Assembly (NCBI GenBank): GCA_001914195.1
Contig: MKYF01000033.1
Location: forward strand, 1-64,000
DNA from: Streptococcus mitis
Lineage (GTDB): Bacteria; Bacillota; Bacilli; Lactobacillales; Streptococcaceae
Direction of reading: 5' to 3'
Length of the DNA stretch: 64,000 nt
Numbering within the stretch: position 1 is the stretch's first letter; each line of letters starts with the position of its first letter. Shown here one piece after another: positions 1 through 6,848 of the stretch. The translations under genes and the position numbers were made by a program. The notes under the pieces were generated by a model that saw only the letters and a list, made by a program, of their open reading frames with translations, searched no databases and had not been told where the DNA came from.

Positions 1-99
1 AAAGGATTTTTATCGCTCTGAACATCAAAAAAGAAAGGACGAATTTTGTCCTTTCTCGAGCTTAGCTTTTCTTCAACCCACTACAGTTGACAAAGAGCC
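1..99 (-). mobile_element. End of an ISL3-family-like insertion sequence (partial)
   Basis: Bases 78-99, read on the minus strand, begin GGCTCTTTGTCAACTGTAG, which I recognise as the terminal inverted repeat type of streptococcal ISL3-family elements such as IS1167. The stretch to base 1 includes a hairpin and resembles the non-coding end of such an element. Its transposase would lie outside the window, to the left. Bases 100-107 (tttattat) would be one copy of the 8-bp target duplication usual for this family, but the partner copy is not visible. Family assignment is from memory of the end sequence only. Confidence 0.5.
27..55 (-). terminator. Hairpin with T-run inside the IS end
   Basis: Stem GAAAGGAC / GTCCTTTC (33-40 with 48-55) is followed on the minus strand by six T residues (27-32). 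It would terminate leftward transcription entering the IS from the rplK-rplA side. Confidence 0.6.
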
Positions 100-199
100 T
101 TTATTATTACCTCTCTAGTTCGAATTCAACTCCTCCCATCATTTACACATTCAGGTTACGACTATTTTTGTACTTTGGAATTGCTCTCATCTTCATCCG

Positions 200-291
200 C
201 TCTACGAATCTCCACCTTCCTGTTCGTAGAGCCACGATTTCGCTATCCCTTCCTCTGCCGATTCTTATTTCCAACGTCAGACTAAGAATCG
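200..291. other. Two tandem 9-bp hairpins of unknown role
   Basis: Two perfect 9-bp inverted repeats lie close together: CTCTACGAA/TTCGTAGAG at 200-208 and 223-231, and CGATTCTTA/TAAGAATCG at 259-267 and 283-291. Both have loops of about 14-15 bases; on the minus strand both loops hold a GTTGGA- or GGTGGA-like core. No gene in 100-325 is convincing, and the only longer open frame runs across the IS end and the BOX element. The stretch could be a small structured RNA or debris of a mobile element; I do not recognise it. Confidence 0.4.
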
Positions 292-325
292 CTAAAAGCT
301 TCATTAGTAAGTGGTACCCACAAAT

Positions 326-420
326 AATACTCAATGGAAATCAAAGAGCAAACTAGAAAGCTAGCTGTATACTGTACTTGAGTACGGCAAGGCAAAGCTA
401 ACGTGGTTTGAAGAGTATTA
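326..420 (-). repeat. BOX element, short A-C form
   Basis: It begins with boxC-type sequence (tactcaatggaaatcaaag) and ends with the boxA-type motif (acgtggtttgaagagtatta). The two halves are joined by TGTACTTGAGTACGGCAAGG, so no boxB is present. BOX repeats are characteristic of the S. pneumoniae/S. mitis group. This copy is about 95 bp and lies downstream of rplA. Confidence 0.8.
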
Positions 421-452
421 CAAATCCAGATATACAACATGCCCGTTCTAAG

Positions 453-479
453 CAAAAAAACGAGCACTTTCGTACTCGT
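453..479 (-). terminator. Terminator of the rplK-rplA unit
   Basis: A stem ACGAG(T)AC / GT(G)CTCGT with a four-base loop is followed on the minus strand by seven T residues, about 20 bases after the rplA stop codon. Confidence 0.8.
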
Positions 480-499
480 CCTCTGATATAAACTACTGA

Positions 500-1189
500 T
501 TAAAGTGAGTTTACGTCAACTTTGATACCAACACCTTGAGTAGTTGTGATAGTCAAGTTTGTTACGTAAGTTCCTTTAGCTGTAGCTGGTTTTGCTTTTT
601 GGATTGTTTCGTTGAAAGCTTTGAAGTTTTCAACCAATTTTTCAGCTTCAAATGATACTTTACCGATGATTGCTTGAACGTTACCTGCACGGTCAGCACG
701 GTAAGTAATCTTACCACCTTTAGACTCTTCAACTGCTTTAGCAACATCCATTGTTACAGTACCAGTCTTAGGATTTGGCATCAAGTTACGTGGTCCAAGG
801 ACACGTCCAAGACGTCCAACAAGAGCCATCATATCAGGTGTAGCGATAACTACGTCGAAGTCCAACCAACCGTCGTTGATTTTAGCAACAAGGTCATCTT
901 CACCAACAAAGTCTGCACCAGCAGCTTTTGCTTCTTCAGCTTTTGCACCGCGTGCGAAAACAAGAACGCGTGAAGTTTTACCAGTACCGTTTGGCAATAC
1001 CATTGCTCCACGGATTTGTTGGTCAGCTTTTTTAACGTCGATGTTCAAGTTGTAAGCAACTTCTACAGTTGCGTCAAATTTTGCAAAGTTAGTTTCTTTT
1101 GCAAGTGCTACAGCTTCTTCTACGCTGTATGCTTTTGTGCTGTCGATTTTCTCAAGAGCAGCACGAAGTTGTTTGCTTTTTTTAGCCAT
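500..1189 (-). CDS. rplA: 50S ribosomal protein L1
   Basis: L1 forms the mobile stalk at the E site of the large subunit, binds 23S rRNA and in many bacteria represses its own operon by binding the mRNA leader. The product is 229 aa, the usual length. It starts [16 protein letters not shown] and contains the conserved block [15 protein letters not shown] near residues 130-145. The start codon has a good ribosome site (AAGGAG). It lies 207 bp downstream of rplK rather than immediately next to it, because a palindromic insert lies between them, and is followed by a strong terminator. Confidence 0.98.
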
Positions 1190-1269
1190 TTTCTATTCTC
1201 CTTGTAAGTGGTTCAATCGATTTTCATCTCCCACGTCACTTCTCGAAATGATGAAGTCTTGCGGGTTTT

Positions 1270-1369
1270 CAGTCTATTATTTTTCTTTTCCTACGTCGTC
1301 AAGTTCCCTTGCTGTACCCAAGTACAAGCATCAGTCACTTGCCTAGTATGAAAAGCAACTAATAGACTG
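1270..1369. repeat. MITE-like palindromic insert between rplK and rplA (RUP-like?)
   Basis: A 100-bp segment is bounded by perfect 10-bp inverted ends, CAGTCTATTA and TAATAGACTG. The similarity extends inward (both ends continue into a TTTTC motif within about 20 bases). Ends of this kind and this size suit a miniature element mobilised in trans; the pneumococcal RUP repeat, about 107 bp and related to IS630-Spn1, is one candidate, but I cannot compare with its consensus here. The centre (1297-1326) resembles the core of the short BOX elements in this window. Confidence 0.55.
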
Positions 1370-1396
1370 CTGTGAGATTTTCTACTGTGCTATTGA

Positions 1397-1822
1397 TTAG
1401 TCAACAACAGTGAATCCCATAGAACGAGCAGTACCTTCGATCATACGCATTGCAGACTCAATGTTTGCTGCGTTCAAATCTGGCATCTTAGTTTCTGCAA
1501 TTTCTTGTACTTGTGCACGAGTAACTGTAGCAACTTTAGTTTTGTTAGGTGTACCTGATCCTTTTTCAACACCTGCAGCTTTTTTCAAAAGAACAGCAGC
1601 TGGTGGTGTTTTAGTGATGAAAGTAAATGATTTATCTTCGTAAACTGAGATAACAACTGGAATGATCATACCAGCTTGGTCAGCTGTACGAGCGTTGAAC
1701 TCTTTTGTGAATCCCATGATGTTGATACCAGCTTGACCAAGAGCAGGTCCAACCGGTGGAGCTGGTGTAGCTTTACCAGCAGGGATTTGCAATTTTACAA
1801 GTTTTTCGACTTTTTTAGCCAT
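1397..1822 (-). CDS. rplK: 50S ribosomal protein L11
   Basis: L11 is part of the GTPase-associated centre of the ribosome and takes part in factor binding and the stringent response. The product is 141 aa, the standard length, with the N-terminal signature [18 protein letters not shown], the [13 protein letters not shown] motif near residues 22-36 and a C-terminal RNA-binding domain. A strong AAGGAGG ribosome site precedes the start. A promoter about 80 bp upstream drives rplK and then rplA. The leader contains a small GTATG/CATAC hairpin, which could be part of autoregulation by L1, although that is inference. Confidence 0.98.
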   Translation of the reverse strand: MAKKVEKLVKLQIPAGKATPAPPVGPALGQAGINIMGFTKEFNARTADQAGMIIPVVISVYEDKSFTFITKTPPAAVLLKKAAGVEKGSGTPNKTKVATVTRAQVQEIAETKMPDLNAANIESAMRMIEGTARSMGFTVVD

Positions 1823-1900
1823 TTTTAAATCCTCCTTTGTGGTTTTGGCGGTAATTAAAAATTTTTACCTCCCACAAGTATGCTTTTTACATACCCATCT

Positions 1901-1928
1901 ATTATACACTATTTATCTAGAATTGCAA
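1901..1928 (-). promoter_or_regulatory. Promoter of rplK-rplA
   Basis: On the minus strand TTGCAA (1923-1928) and TATAAT (1901-1906) are separated by 16 bp. The spacing and position, about 80 bp upstream of rplK, suit a sigma-A promoter with a leader. Confidence 0.7.
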
Positions 1929-1944
1929 GAGAAAAGTTTATTTT

Positions 1945-2661
1945 TTAATCGACATAATCTCCGCCTTCAAAGCCGTAATACTCTTCCAAACTGAGACCAC
2001 TCTCAGCAATTTCTTTAGCTTCTTTTCCGACATAACGAAGGTGCCATTCTTCAGCCATATAGCCTGTTTCCTTTTCCTTACCTTTGAGATAACGGACAAC
2101 AAAACCATAATCAGCCGCATGGTCCAAGAGCCATTGGGCCGCTTTTTCTTCTGTCACCAAATCACCATTTGTCCCAATCACATCAAAAGCCAACCCTGTC
2201 TGGTGCTCACTATAGCCAGGACGAGCAGAATAACGATCGGCAGCTTCTTTCCCATCTTGGTTGACATAATCTTGATAGAGCTTGGTCTGAGTTTCATAAC
2301 TTCTAAAACCACTGTAATGGTCACTAATCGGGAAACCTGCCTCTTGCATCGCTTTGATGAGTTTGATCAACTCTGCCTTGGCTGTTGGATTTTCCCCTGG
2401 ATTGTAATCTTTTGACAAAGGATAATGTTTATTTGCTACGATGATTTCATCGTATTTCCCTTGGATGCTGTAGTAGTCACCTTTATTAACCACTTCTGCT
2501 TTTTTCTGGGCAGCTCCTTGAGGCTTACTTCCGACTGTTCCATCAGCTTTGGCTGTTTGTTCTGTTTTAGCTACTCCATTTTCATTTTTTGCTTTTTCTT
2601 GTGAACAAGCTGCCAGACTCAAGGCTAGCAAGGCTGTCAAAACAAGATATCTTTTTTTCAT
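1945..2661 (-). CDS. ldcB: Lipid-anchored L,D-carboxypeptidase LdcB/DacB (M15B family)
   Basis: The enzyme removes the terminal D-alanine from tetrapeptide stems of peptidoglycan and takes part in cell-shape control. The 238-aa protein has a lipoprotein signal with lipobox LAAC (Cys19), a low-complexity linker and a VanY/M15B domain. Zinc-binding motifs are visible as SARPGYSEHQTGLAFDV and EEWHLRYVG, with SGFRS upstream. The gene follows a HIT-family gene with 2 bp between them and precedes the rplK promoter. In S. pneumoniae, as I recall, ldcB also lies next to rplK. Older annotations call this family D-alanyl-D-alanine carboxypeptidase. Confidence 0.9.
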   Translation of the reverse strand: MKKRYLVLTALLALSLAACSQEKAKNENGVAKTEQTAKADGTVGSKPQGAAQKKAEVVNKGDYYSIQGKYDEIIVANKHYPLSKDYNPGENPTAKAELIKLIKAMQEAGFPISDHYSGFRSYETQTKLYQDYVNQDGKEAADRYSARPGYSEHQTGLAFDVIGTNGDLVTEEKAAQWLLDHAADYGFVVRYLKGKEKETGYMAEEWHLRYVGKEAKEIAESGLSLEEYYGFEGGDYVD

Positions 2662-2663
2662 TT

Positions 2664-3134
2664 TTACTCCTTTATTTCTAATAGTTTATCTACTTCTGAC
2701 GATAAACATTCGACTAATCTTTTAATCTCATCCGGTTTTGCTTGGCAGATTGCTGCTGTCATTTCTTCAAAGGGAACCCACCAGACTGGACCACGTCCCT
2801 TGAGACCGTGACCCTTCATATCACCTGTCCGTCGTGGAAACAGATGCCAATGAAGATGGGCATCGCCATTTCCTAGCAGTTCGATATTCATTTTCTCAGC
2901 AGCAAAGGCCTTGGCAACTGCCTCTTGGACTAGACTCATTTCTTCTAGAAAATGGACTCTCATTTCCTTTTCTAAATGGTGCAATTCCGTGACATGTTCC
3001 TTGGCTAGAAAGAGGCTATAGCCTGCAAAATACTGGTGGTCTCCAACCACAAGATAGCCTGTTTCCAACTCTTTGACAAAATAGGGATTTTCTCCCTTCT
3101 TGATGAGCTCAATTCTCTGGCAAATCAAACACAT
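2664..3134 (-). CDS. HIT-family nucleotide-binding hydrolase
   Basis: The 156-aa protein carries the histidine triad DAHLHWHLFP with His93, His95 and His97. It belongs to the HIT superfamily, whose members hydrolyse or transfer nucleoside phosphates (Ap4A hydrolases, HinT, GalT-like enzymes). An N-terminal CxxC (CLIC) might bind a metal. It sits in a tight leftward cluster, 1 bp after the M42 peptidase gene and 2 bp before ldcB, so co-transcription is likely. The exact substrate cannot be deduced. Confidence 0.85.
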   Translation of the reverse strand: MCLICQRIELIKKGENPYFVKELETGYLVVGDHQYFAGYSLFLAKEHVTELHHLEKEMRVHFLEEMSLVQEAVAKAFAAEKMNIELLGNGDAHLHWHLFPRRTGDMKGHGLKGRGPVWWVPFEEMTAAICQAKPDEIKRLVECLSSEVDKLLEIKE

Positions 3135-3135
3135 A

Positions 3136-4173
3136 TTAGTCTACCAATGCGCTCTTAAGGTAAGCATCAACCATACGCTCCGTTGCAACCACCGAGTCAA
3201 TATGAGTGCGCTCATATGAGTGGCTAGACTCGATACCAGCACCAAGCAGAGCGTGTTTAACCTCAGCCCCTGCAGACATGGCCGCTGAAGCGTCCGATCC
3301 ATAAAATGGATAGATATCCAACTTAAATGGAATATCTTGCTCTTTAGCCAAGGTCACCAAATGTTGACGGAAGTCATAGTGATAAGGACCTGAAGCATCC
3401 TTGACACAGATAGACACTGTGTACTCATCTGTTTGCTGGTCATCTCCCATAGCTCCCATATCCACAGCCAGATATTCTACTACCTGAGCAGGAATGTTAG
3501 AGTTTGCACCATGCCCCACTTCTTCAAAGACTGAAAAAGCAAAATGGGTTGTTACGGGCAATTCAATCTTCTCTTCTTTATAAATACGAAGCAGGTTAAG
3601 CAAAATAGCTGCGCTAACCTTGTCATCCAAATGACGAGACTTGATAAAACCTGTCTCTGTCACGACAGTTCGTGGGTCAAAACTGATAAAATCACCGACC
3701 TCAATCCCTAAAGCACGAGTTTCTTTTTCATTGGTCACTTTTGCATCCAAACGCACTTCCATATTATCCTGCGTGCGTTCTGCAGTTCCTGCATCCTTGT
3801 AGACATGGCAAGAAGTTTGGTGGATGAGGATGGTTCCTGATACTTTTTGACCTGTGCTAGCTACATGAACGGTACAGTTTTCTCCTTCAATCATGTTCCA
3901 AGGAAAGCCACCGATACGGTCCAATTTGAGACGGCCATCTGGTTTGACAGCACGGACAATAGCACCCAGTGTATCCACATGGGCAGTCACATAGCGTTGT
4001 TGTTCATCATTTTGACCTTTGATAGTTACATTGACACCGCCCTTGGCTGTGCGAATCGGTTGGTAACCGAAGCCTTCTAGAGTCTTTACTAAATAGTCCG
4101 AAATCTCACGAGTGAAGCCCGTTGGCGACGCAATGGCTGTTAGTTCTTTGATATATTCTACTGTTTGATTCAT
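3136..4173 (-). CDS. M42-family metallo-aminopeptidase (PepA/FrvX type)
   Basis: A cytosolic di-metal aminopeptidase, usually assembled as a tetrahedral dodecamer, that trims peptides. The 345-aa product shows the expected ligands: His65 and Asp67 (TAHVDTLG), Asp183 (HLDDKVSA), Glu217-Glu218 (VFEEVGHG), Asp238 (AVDMGAMG) and a late HSYERTH histidine. It is the first gene of the cluster with the HIT gene and ldcB, with its own extended -10 promoter just upstream. Streptococcal M42 members include glutamyl aminopeptidase PepA; specificity is not fixed by the sequence alone. Confidence 0.88.
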   Translation of the reverse strand: MNQTVEYIKELTAIASPTGFTREISDYLVKTLEGFGYQPIRTAKGGVNVTIKGQNDEQQRYVTAHVDTLGAIVRAVKPDGRLKLDRIGGFPWNMIEGENCTVHVASTGQKVSGTILIHQTSCHVYKDAGTAERTQDNMEVRLDAKVTNEKETRALGIEVGDFISFDPRTVVTETGFIKSRHLDDKVSAAILLNLLRIYKEEKIELPVTTHFAFSVFEEVGHGANSNIPAQVVEYLAVDMGAMGDDQQTDEYTVSICVKDASGPYHYDFRQHLVTLAKEQDIPFKLDIYPFYGSDASAAMSAGAEVKHALLGAGIESSHSYERTHIDSVVATERMVDAYLKSALVD

Positions 4174-4195
4174 TTCTTCACCTCTTTTAATACCT

Positions 4196-4204
4196 ATTAT
4201 AACA
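4196..4204 (-). promoter_or_regulatory. Extended -10 promoter of the M42 peptidase gene
   Basis: The minus strand reads TGTTATAAT, an extended -10 motif, about 23 bp before the start codon. Confidence 0.55.
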
Positions 4205-4218
4205 CATTTATCATCGGA

Positions 4219-4265
4219 TAAAAAAAGAAAATCACTCCTGTAGACTTGGCTACAAAAGTGATTTT
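4219..4265 (-). terminator. Terminator of brnQ
   Basis: A long inverted repeat (AAAATCACT ... AGTGATTTT with an inner GTAG/CTAC stem) is followed on the minus strand by a T-run (4219-4226). A BOX element lies between it and the brnQ stop codon. Confidence 0.75.
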
Positions 4266-4419
4266 ATACTCAATGAAAATCAAAGAGCAAACTAGGAAAC
4301 TAGCCGCAGGTTGCTCAAAACACTGTTTTGAGGTTGTAGATGGAACTGACGTAGTCAGTATCCTACACATACGACAAGGCGACGTTGACGCGGTTTGAAG
4401 AGATTTTCGAAGAGTATTA
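4265..4419 (-). repeat. BOX element, long form with boxA and boxC
   Basis: The boxC end (tactcaatgaaaatcaaag) is at 4267 and the boxA end (gaagattttcgaagagtatt-like) at 4400-4419. CGACAAGGCGACGTTGACG at about 4373-4391 closely matches the sequence behind the BOX-A typing primer. About 155 bp, downstream of brnQ and probably transcribed with it. Confidence 0.85.
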
Positions 4420-4423
4420 GTGA

Positions 4424-5749
4424 TTATTCCATTTCAAAAACATCACTTTCTTGCTTGTTTGGTAGAACCAATGAGAGCAAGATTCCGACAATGGCTGGGA
4501 CCAACCATGGGAGTGATGCCTTAGCAAAAGGAAGAGCGTTGACAAGATTTGCAAGAAACTCAACTTTAAATGAGCTTCCTAATACGCTTGCAATGGCAAT
4601 AGCTGTAACGACTGCAATTGTCAACTGCATACCTGGTTTTGAAAGAGCCACAAATTTATTGACAATGACAATCATGACGATAGCAATCGTGATTGGATAC
4701 AAGATAACCAGTACAGGAATTGAGTACTTGATAATCGCATCAAGACCCAAATTGGCAATCGCAAACCCAATCAAGGTAAAGGCTGTCGCATAAACCTTGT
4801 AGCTGATTTGTGGGAAACGCTCATTAAAGAACTCTGCTGTCGACACAATCAAACCAACTGTTGTTGTAAAACAGGTTACGGTAACCATAGCTGCAAGGAA
4901 GAGTTGAGCTGTTGAGCCAAAGATTTCTTGAGTGGCTTGTGACAAGATGTAAACACCTGGTGTTCCACCCTTCATCGCTTCAGCAGGTACTGGGAAATGA
5001 TTTCCAAGGAACCCTAACCCGATGTAAAGAGCACTGAAGGCAAGGGCAACAACGATACCAACAACCCAAATAGTTGAAATGTATTCTTTCTTACTTGAAA
5101 ATCCAAGTTGTTTCAAGGTTTGAACTGCGATTACGCTAAAGGCAACTGAGGCAAGGGCATCCAGGGTATTGTAACCTTCTAGGAATCCTGTACCAAAAGC
5201 AGAAGCTTGATAAGCAGCTGAAGCAGCTTGAGGACTTGTTCCACCGTATTTGATAGCTCCTAGAACAACCAAGATGACAATCAAGATTGCAAAGACTGGA
5301 GTTAAAATACGTCCAATGCGGTCCAAGATTTTTGATGGATTAAGCGAAATCAAATAGGCTGCCGCAAAATACAGAACCGTAAAGACAATCAAACCAAGAC
5401 CTTTATTTGCATCCGACAAAAGGGGGCTAATCCCCACCTCGTAAGCTGTTGTAGCTGTACGCGGGATGGCAAAGAATGGACCGATTGACAAGTAAAGAAC
5501 CGAGAGGTAGAGAGTCGCAAACCAAGGCGCTATCTTTGTTGAAATCTCGTAGATATATCCTTTAGGATTGAGCGTTCCAATAATAAGGGTCAAGACGGCG
5601 ATACCGACGCCTGAAAAGACAAAACCTGCGATGGCAGGAAGAAAATGTTCCCCAGATAGAGCACCTAGAGAAGGCGGAAAAATCAAGTTCCCCGCACCAA
5701 AAAATATTCCAAACAGGAGCAAACCTGTTAAGGCACCTTTTTTAGCCAT
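4424..5749 (-). CDS. brnQ: Branched-chain amino acid carrier BrnQ (LIVCS family)
   Basis: A cation-coupled uptake carrier for leucine, isoleucine and valine in the cytoplasmic membrane. The 441-aa protein begins MAKKGALTGLLLFG, followed by IFFGAGNLIFPP typical of the family, and has about twelve hydrophobic segments. I chose the ATG at 5749 because GGAG lies 7 bp before it; an ATG five codons upstream lies inside that ribosome site. It is a single-gene unit with an extended -10 promoter and a downstream terminator. Confidence 0.93.
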   Translation of the reverse strand: MAKKGALTGLLLFGIFFGAGNLIFPPSLGALSGEHFLPAIAGFVFSGVGIAVLTLIIGTLNPKGYIYEISTKIAPWFATLYLSVLYLSIGPFFAIPRTATTAYEVGISPLLSDANKGLGLIVFTVLYFAAAYLISLNPSKILDRIGRILTPVFAILIVILVVLGAIKYGGTSPQAASAAYQASAFGTGFLEGYNTLDALASVAFSVIAVQTLKQLGFSSKKEYISTIWVVGIVVALAFSALYIGLGFLGNHFPVPAEAMKGGTPGVYILSQATQEIFGSTAQLFLAAMVTVTCFTTTVGLIVSTAEFFNERFPQISYKVYATAFTLIGFAIANLGLDAIIKYSIPVLVILYPITIAIVMIVIVNKFVALSKPGMQLTIAVVTAIAIASVLGSSFKVEFLANLVNALPFAKASLPWLVPAIVGILLSLVLPNKQESDVFEME

Positions 5750-5783
5750 GAAAATCTCCTTCATATTTATAAAATACTGACTT

Positions 5784-5792
5784 AGTATACCA
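5784..5792 (-). promoter_or_regulatory. Extended -10 promoter of brnQ
   Basis: The minus strand reads TGGTATACT. An inverted repeat ATTCTC-6-GAGAAT at 5845-5862 lies about 55 bp upstream and could be an operator (CodY-like at best) or a hairpin. Confidence 0.55.
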
Positions 5793-5872
5793 TGATTAGG
5801 AGTCTGAAAAAAGCATCACGAAGTAAATATTGAATGTTTTCAAGATTCTCAAAAATGAGAATTGTCTAAAAA

Positions 5873-5907
5873 TAAAATCCTCCTACTCAGTCTACACCAA
5901 GTAGGAG
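5873..5907 (-). terminator. Terminator of the UDG-like/rhodanese pair
   Basis: Stem TCCTACT / AGTAGGA is followed on the minus strand by a T-rich tract, directly downstream of the rhodanese gene. Confidence 0.65.
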
Positions 5908-5920
5908 AAAATGCTAACAT

Positions 5921-6208
5921 TTAAAGTTCTTCAAAGGCAGTCATACCACCTTGAACATTGATAACTTCATAACCTTGTTCTGATAGGAATTGGCAAGCAC
6001 GCGCCGATCTCACTCCAGATTTACAAATGACATAATGTAACTGATCCTTGTCCAATTGATCATAAGTATCAGCTAATTGACTCAGAGGAAGATTCTGAGC
6101 ACCTTCTAAATGAAGAGCTTCAAACTCATCCACTTCTCTCACGTCCACTAAAGAAAGTCGGTCGTTTTGGTAAAGCTGGTAAAATGCGTCAAAGGTAATT
6201 TCTTTCAT
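5921..6208 (-). CDS. Single-domain rhodanese-like protein
   Basis: The 95-aa protein is one rhodanese domain with the active-site loop CKSGVRSA and catalytic Cys62. Such proteins move sulfane sulfur to acceptors; the physiological acceptor is unknown. It starts with a 4-bp overlap with the upstream glycosylase-like gene, so the two are translationally coupled, and a terminator follows. Motifs VDVREVDEFE and NVQGGM are typical of the family. Confidence 0.88.
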   Translation of the reverse strand: MKEITFDAFYQLYQNDRLSLVDVREVDEFEALHLEGAQNLPLSQLADTYDQLDKDQLHYVICKSGVRSARACQFLSEQGYEVINVQGGMTAFEEL

Positions 6209-6795
6209 TCTTTTTCTCCTAAAATAGTTTTAATTCTTTTTTTCAAATCTGGCACCACTTCTGACTCAAACCAAGGATTTTTGGCCATCCAGATTTGATT
6301 TCGTGGTGAAGGGTGAACTAGTGGAAAATAGGTTGGCAAGTAGTTCTGGTAATGTTTTACCCGTTCTGTCACCTTGCCGCTGATTTTCTCCTGTAAATAG
6401 TAGGCTTGAGCATACTGGCCAATCAAGAGGGTTAACTGAATATCTGGTAATTCTCGCAAGAGCTGCGGATGCCATTTTTCTGCAAAGCCAGTTCTCGGTG
6501 GCAGATCACCTGACTGGCCATGCCCTGGAAAGTAGAAATCCATAGGTAAAACAGCAAAATAACCTGAGTTGTAAAAGGTGTCCTCATCCACACCGAGCCA
6601 GTCTCTCAAGCGGTCACCACTTTTATCTTTCCAGTAAAGGCCTGCTTCTTGGGTTTTAAGTCCCGGTGCCTGACCAATGATATTGATGCGAGCAGTCTTT
6701 GGCGCTGCAAAGAGAGGCTCGATGCCACGCTCTGTATAGCTGACATTCTGCGGATCCGCCATGATAGCCTGCTTGATTCTTTCAATTTGAGACAT
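6205..6795 (-). CDS. Uracil-DNA glycosylase superfamily protein
   Basis: The 196-aa protein has the UDG-superfamily nucleotide-binding motif GQAPG (residues 41-45) and a C-terminal LVHPSPRN motif, the counterpart of the leucine-loop HPSP motif. The tyrosine/acid pattern of classical family-1 Ung is not evident, so it belongs to a divergent UDG-like group and its base specificity is uncertain. It probably acts in base-excision repair. It overlaps the rhodanese gene by 4 bp and follows pepV after a terminator. Confidence 0.8.
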   Translation of the reverse strand: MSQIERIKQAIMADPQNVSYTERGIEPLFAAPKTARINIIGQAPGLKTQEAGLYWKDKSGDRLRDWLGVDEDTFYNSGYFAVLPMDFYFPGHGQSGDLPPRTGFAEKWHPQLLRELPDIQLTLLIGQYAQAYYLQEKISGKVTERVKHYQNYLPTYFPLVHPSPRNQIWMAKNPWFESEVVPDLKKRIKTILGEKE

Positions 6796-6806
6796 CTACT
6801 TTCCCT

Positions 6807-6842
6807 CCAAAAAGAAGTCTAAGCATACAATCTCAGACTTCT
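6807..6842 (-). terminator. Terminator of pepV
   Basis: Stem AGAAGTCT / AGACTTCT (6813-6820 with 6835-6842) is followed on the minus strand by five T residues, just after the pepV stop codon. Confidence 0.75.
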
Positions 6843-6848
6843 ATCGTT

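Noticed and set aside
201..208. TACGAATC at 202 as a competence combox (TACGAATA)
   Set aside because: One mismatch, part of a hairpin stem, and no late-competence gene follows.
87..356. An 89-codon open frame on the plus strand at the left end
   Set aside because: It begins inside the IS terminal repeat, runs through two perfect hairpins and ends in a BOX element, has no ribosome site and reads like low-complexity sequence.
5845..5862. ATTCTC-6-GAGAAT upstream of brnQ as a CodY box
   Set aside because: Only a partial match to the CodY consensus as I recall it; a simple hairpin explains it as well, so it is mentioned only in the promoter entry.
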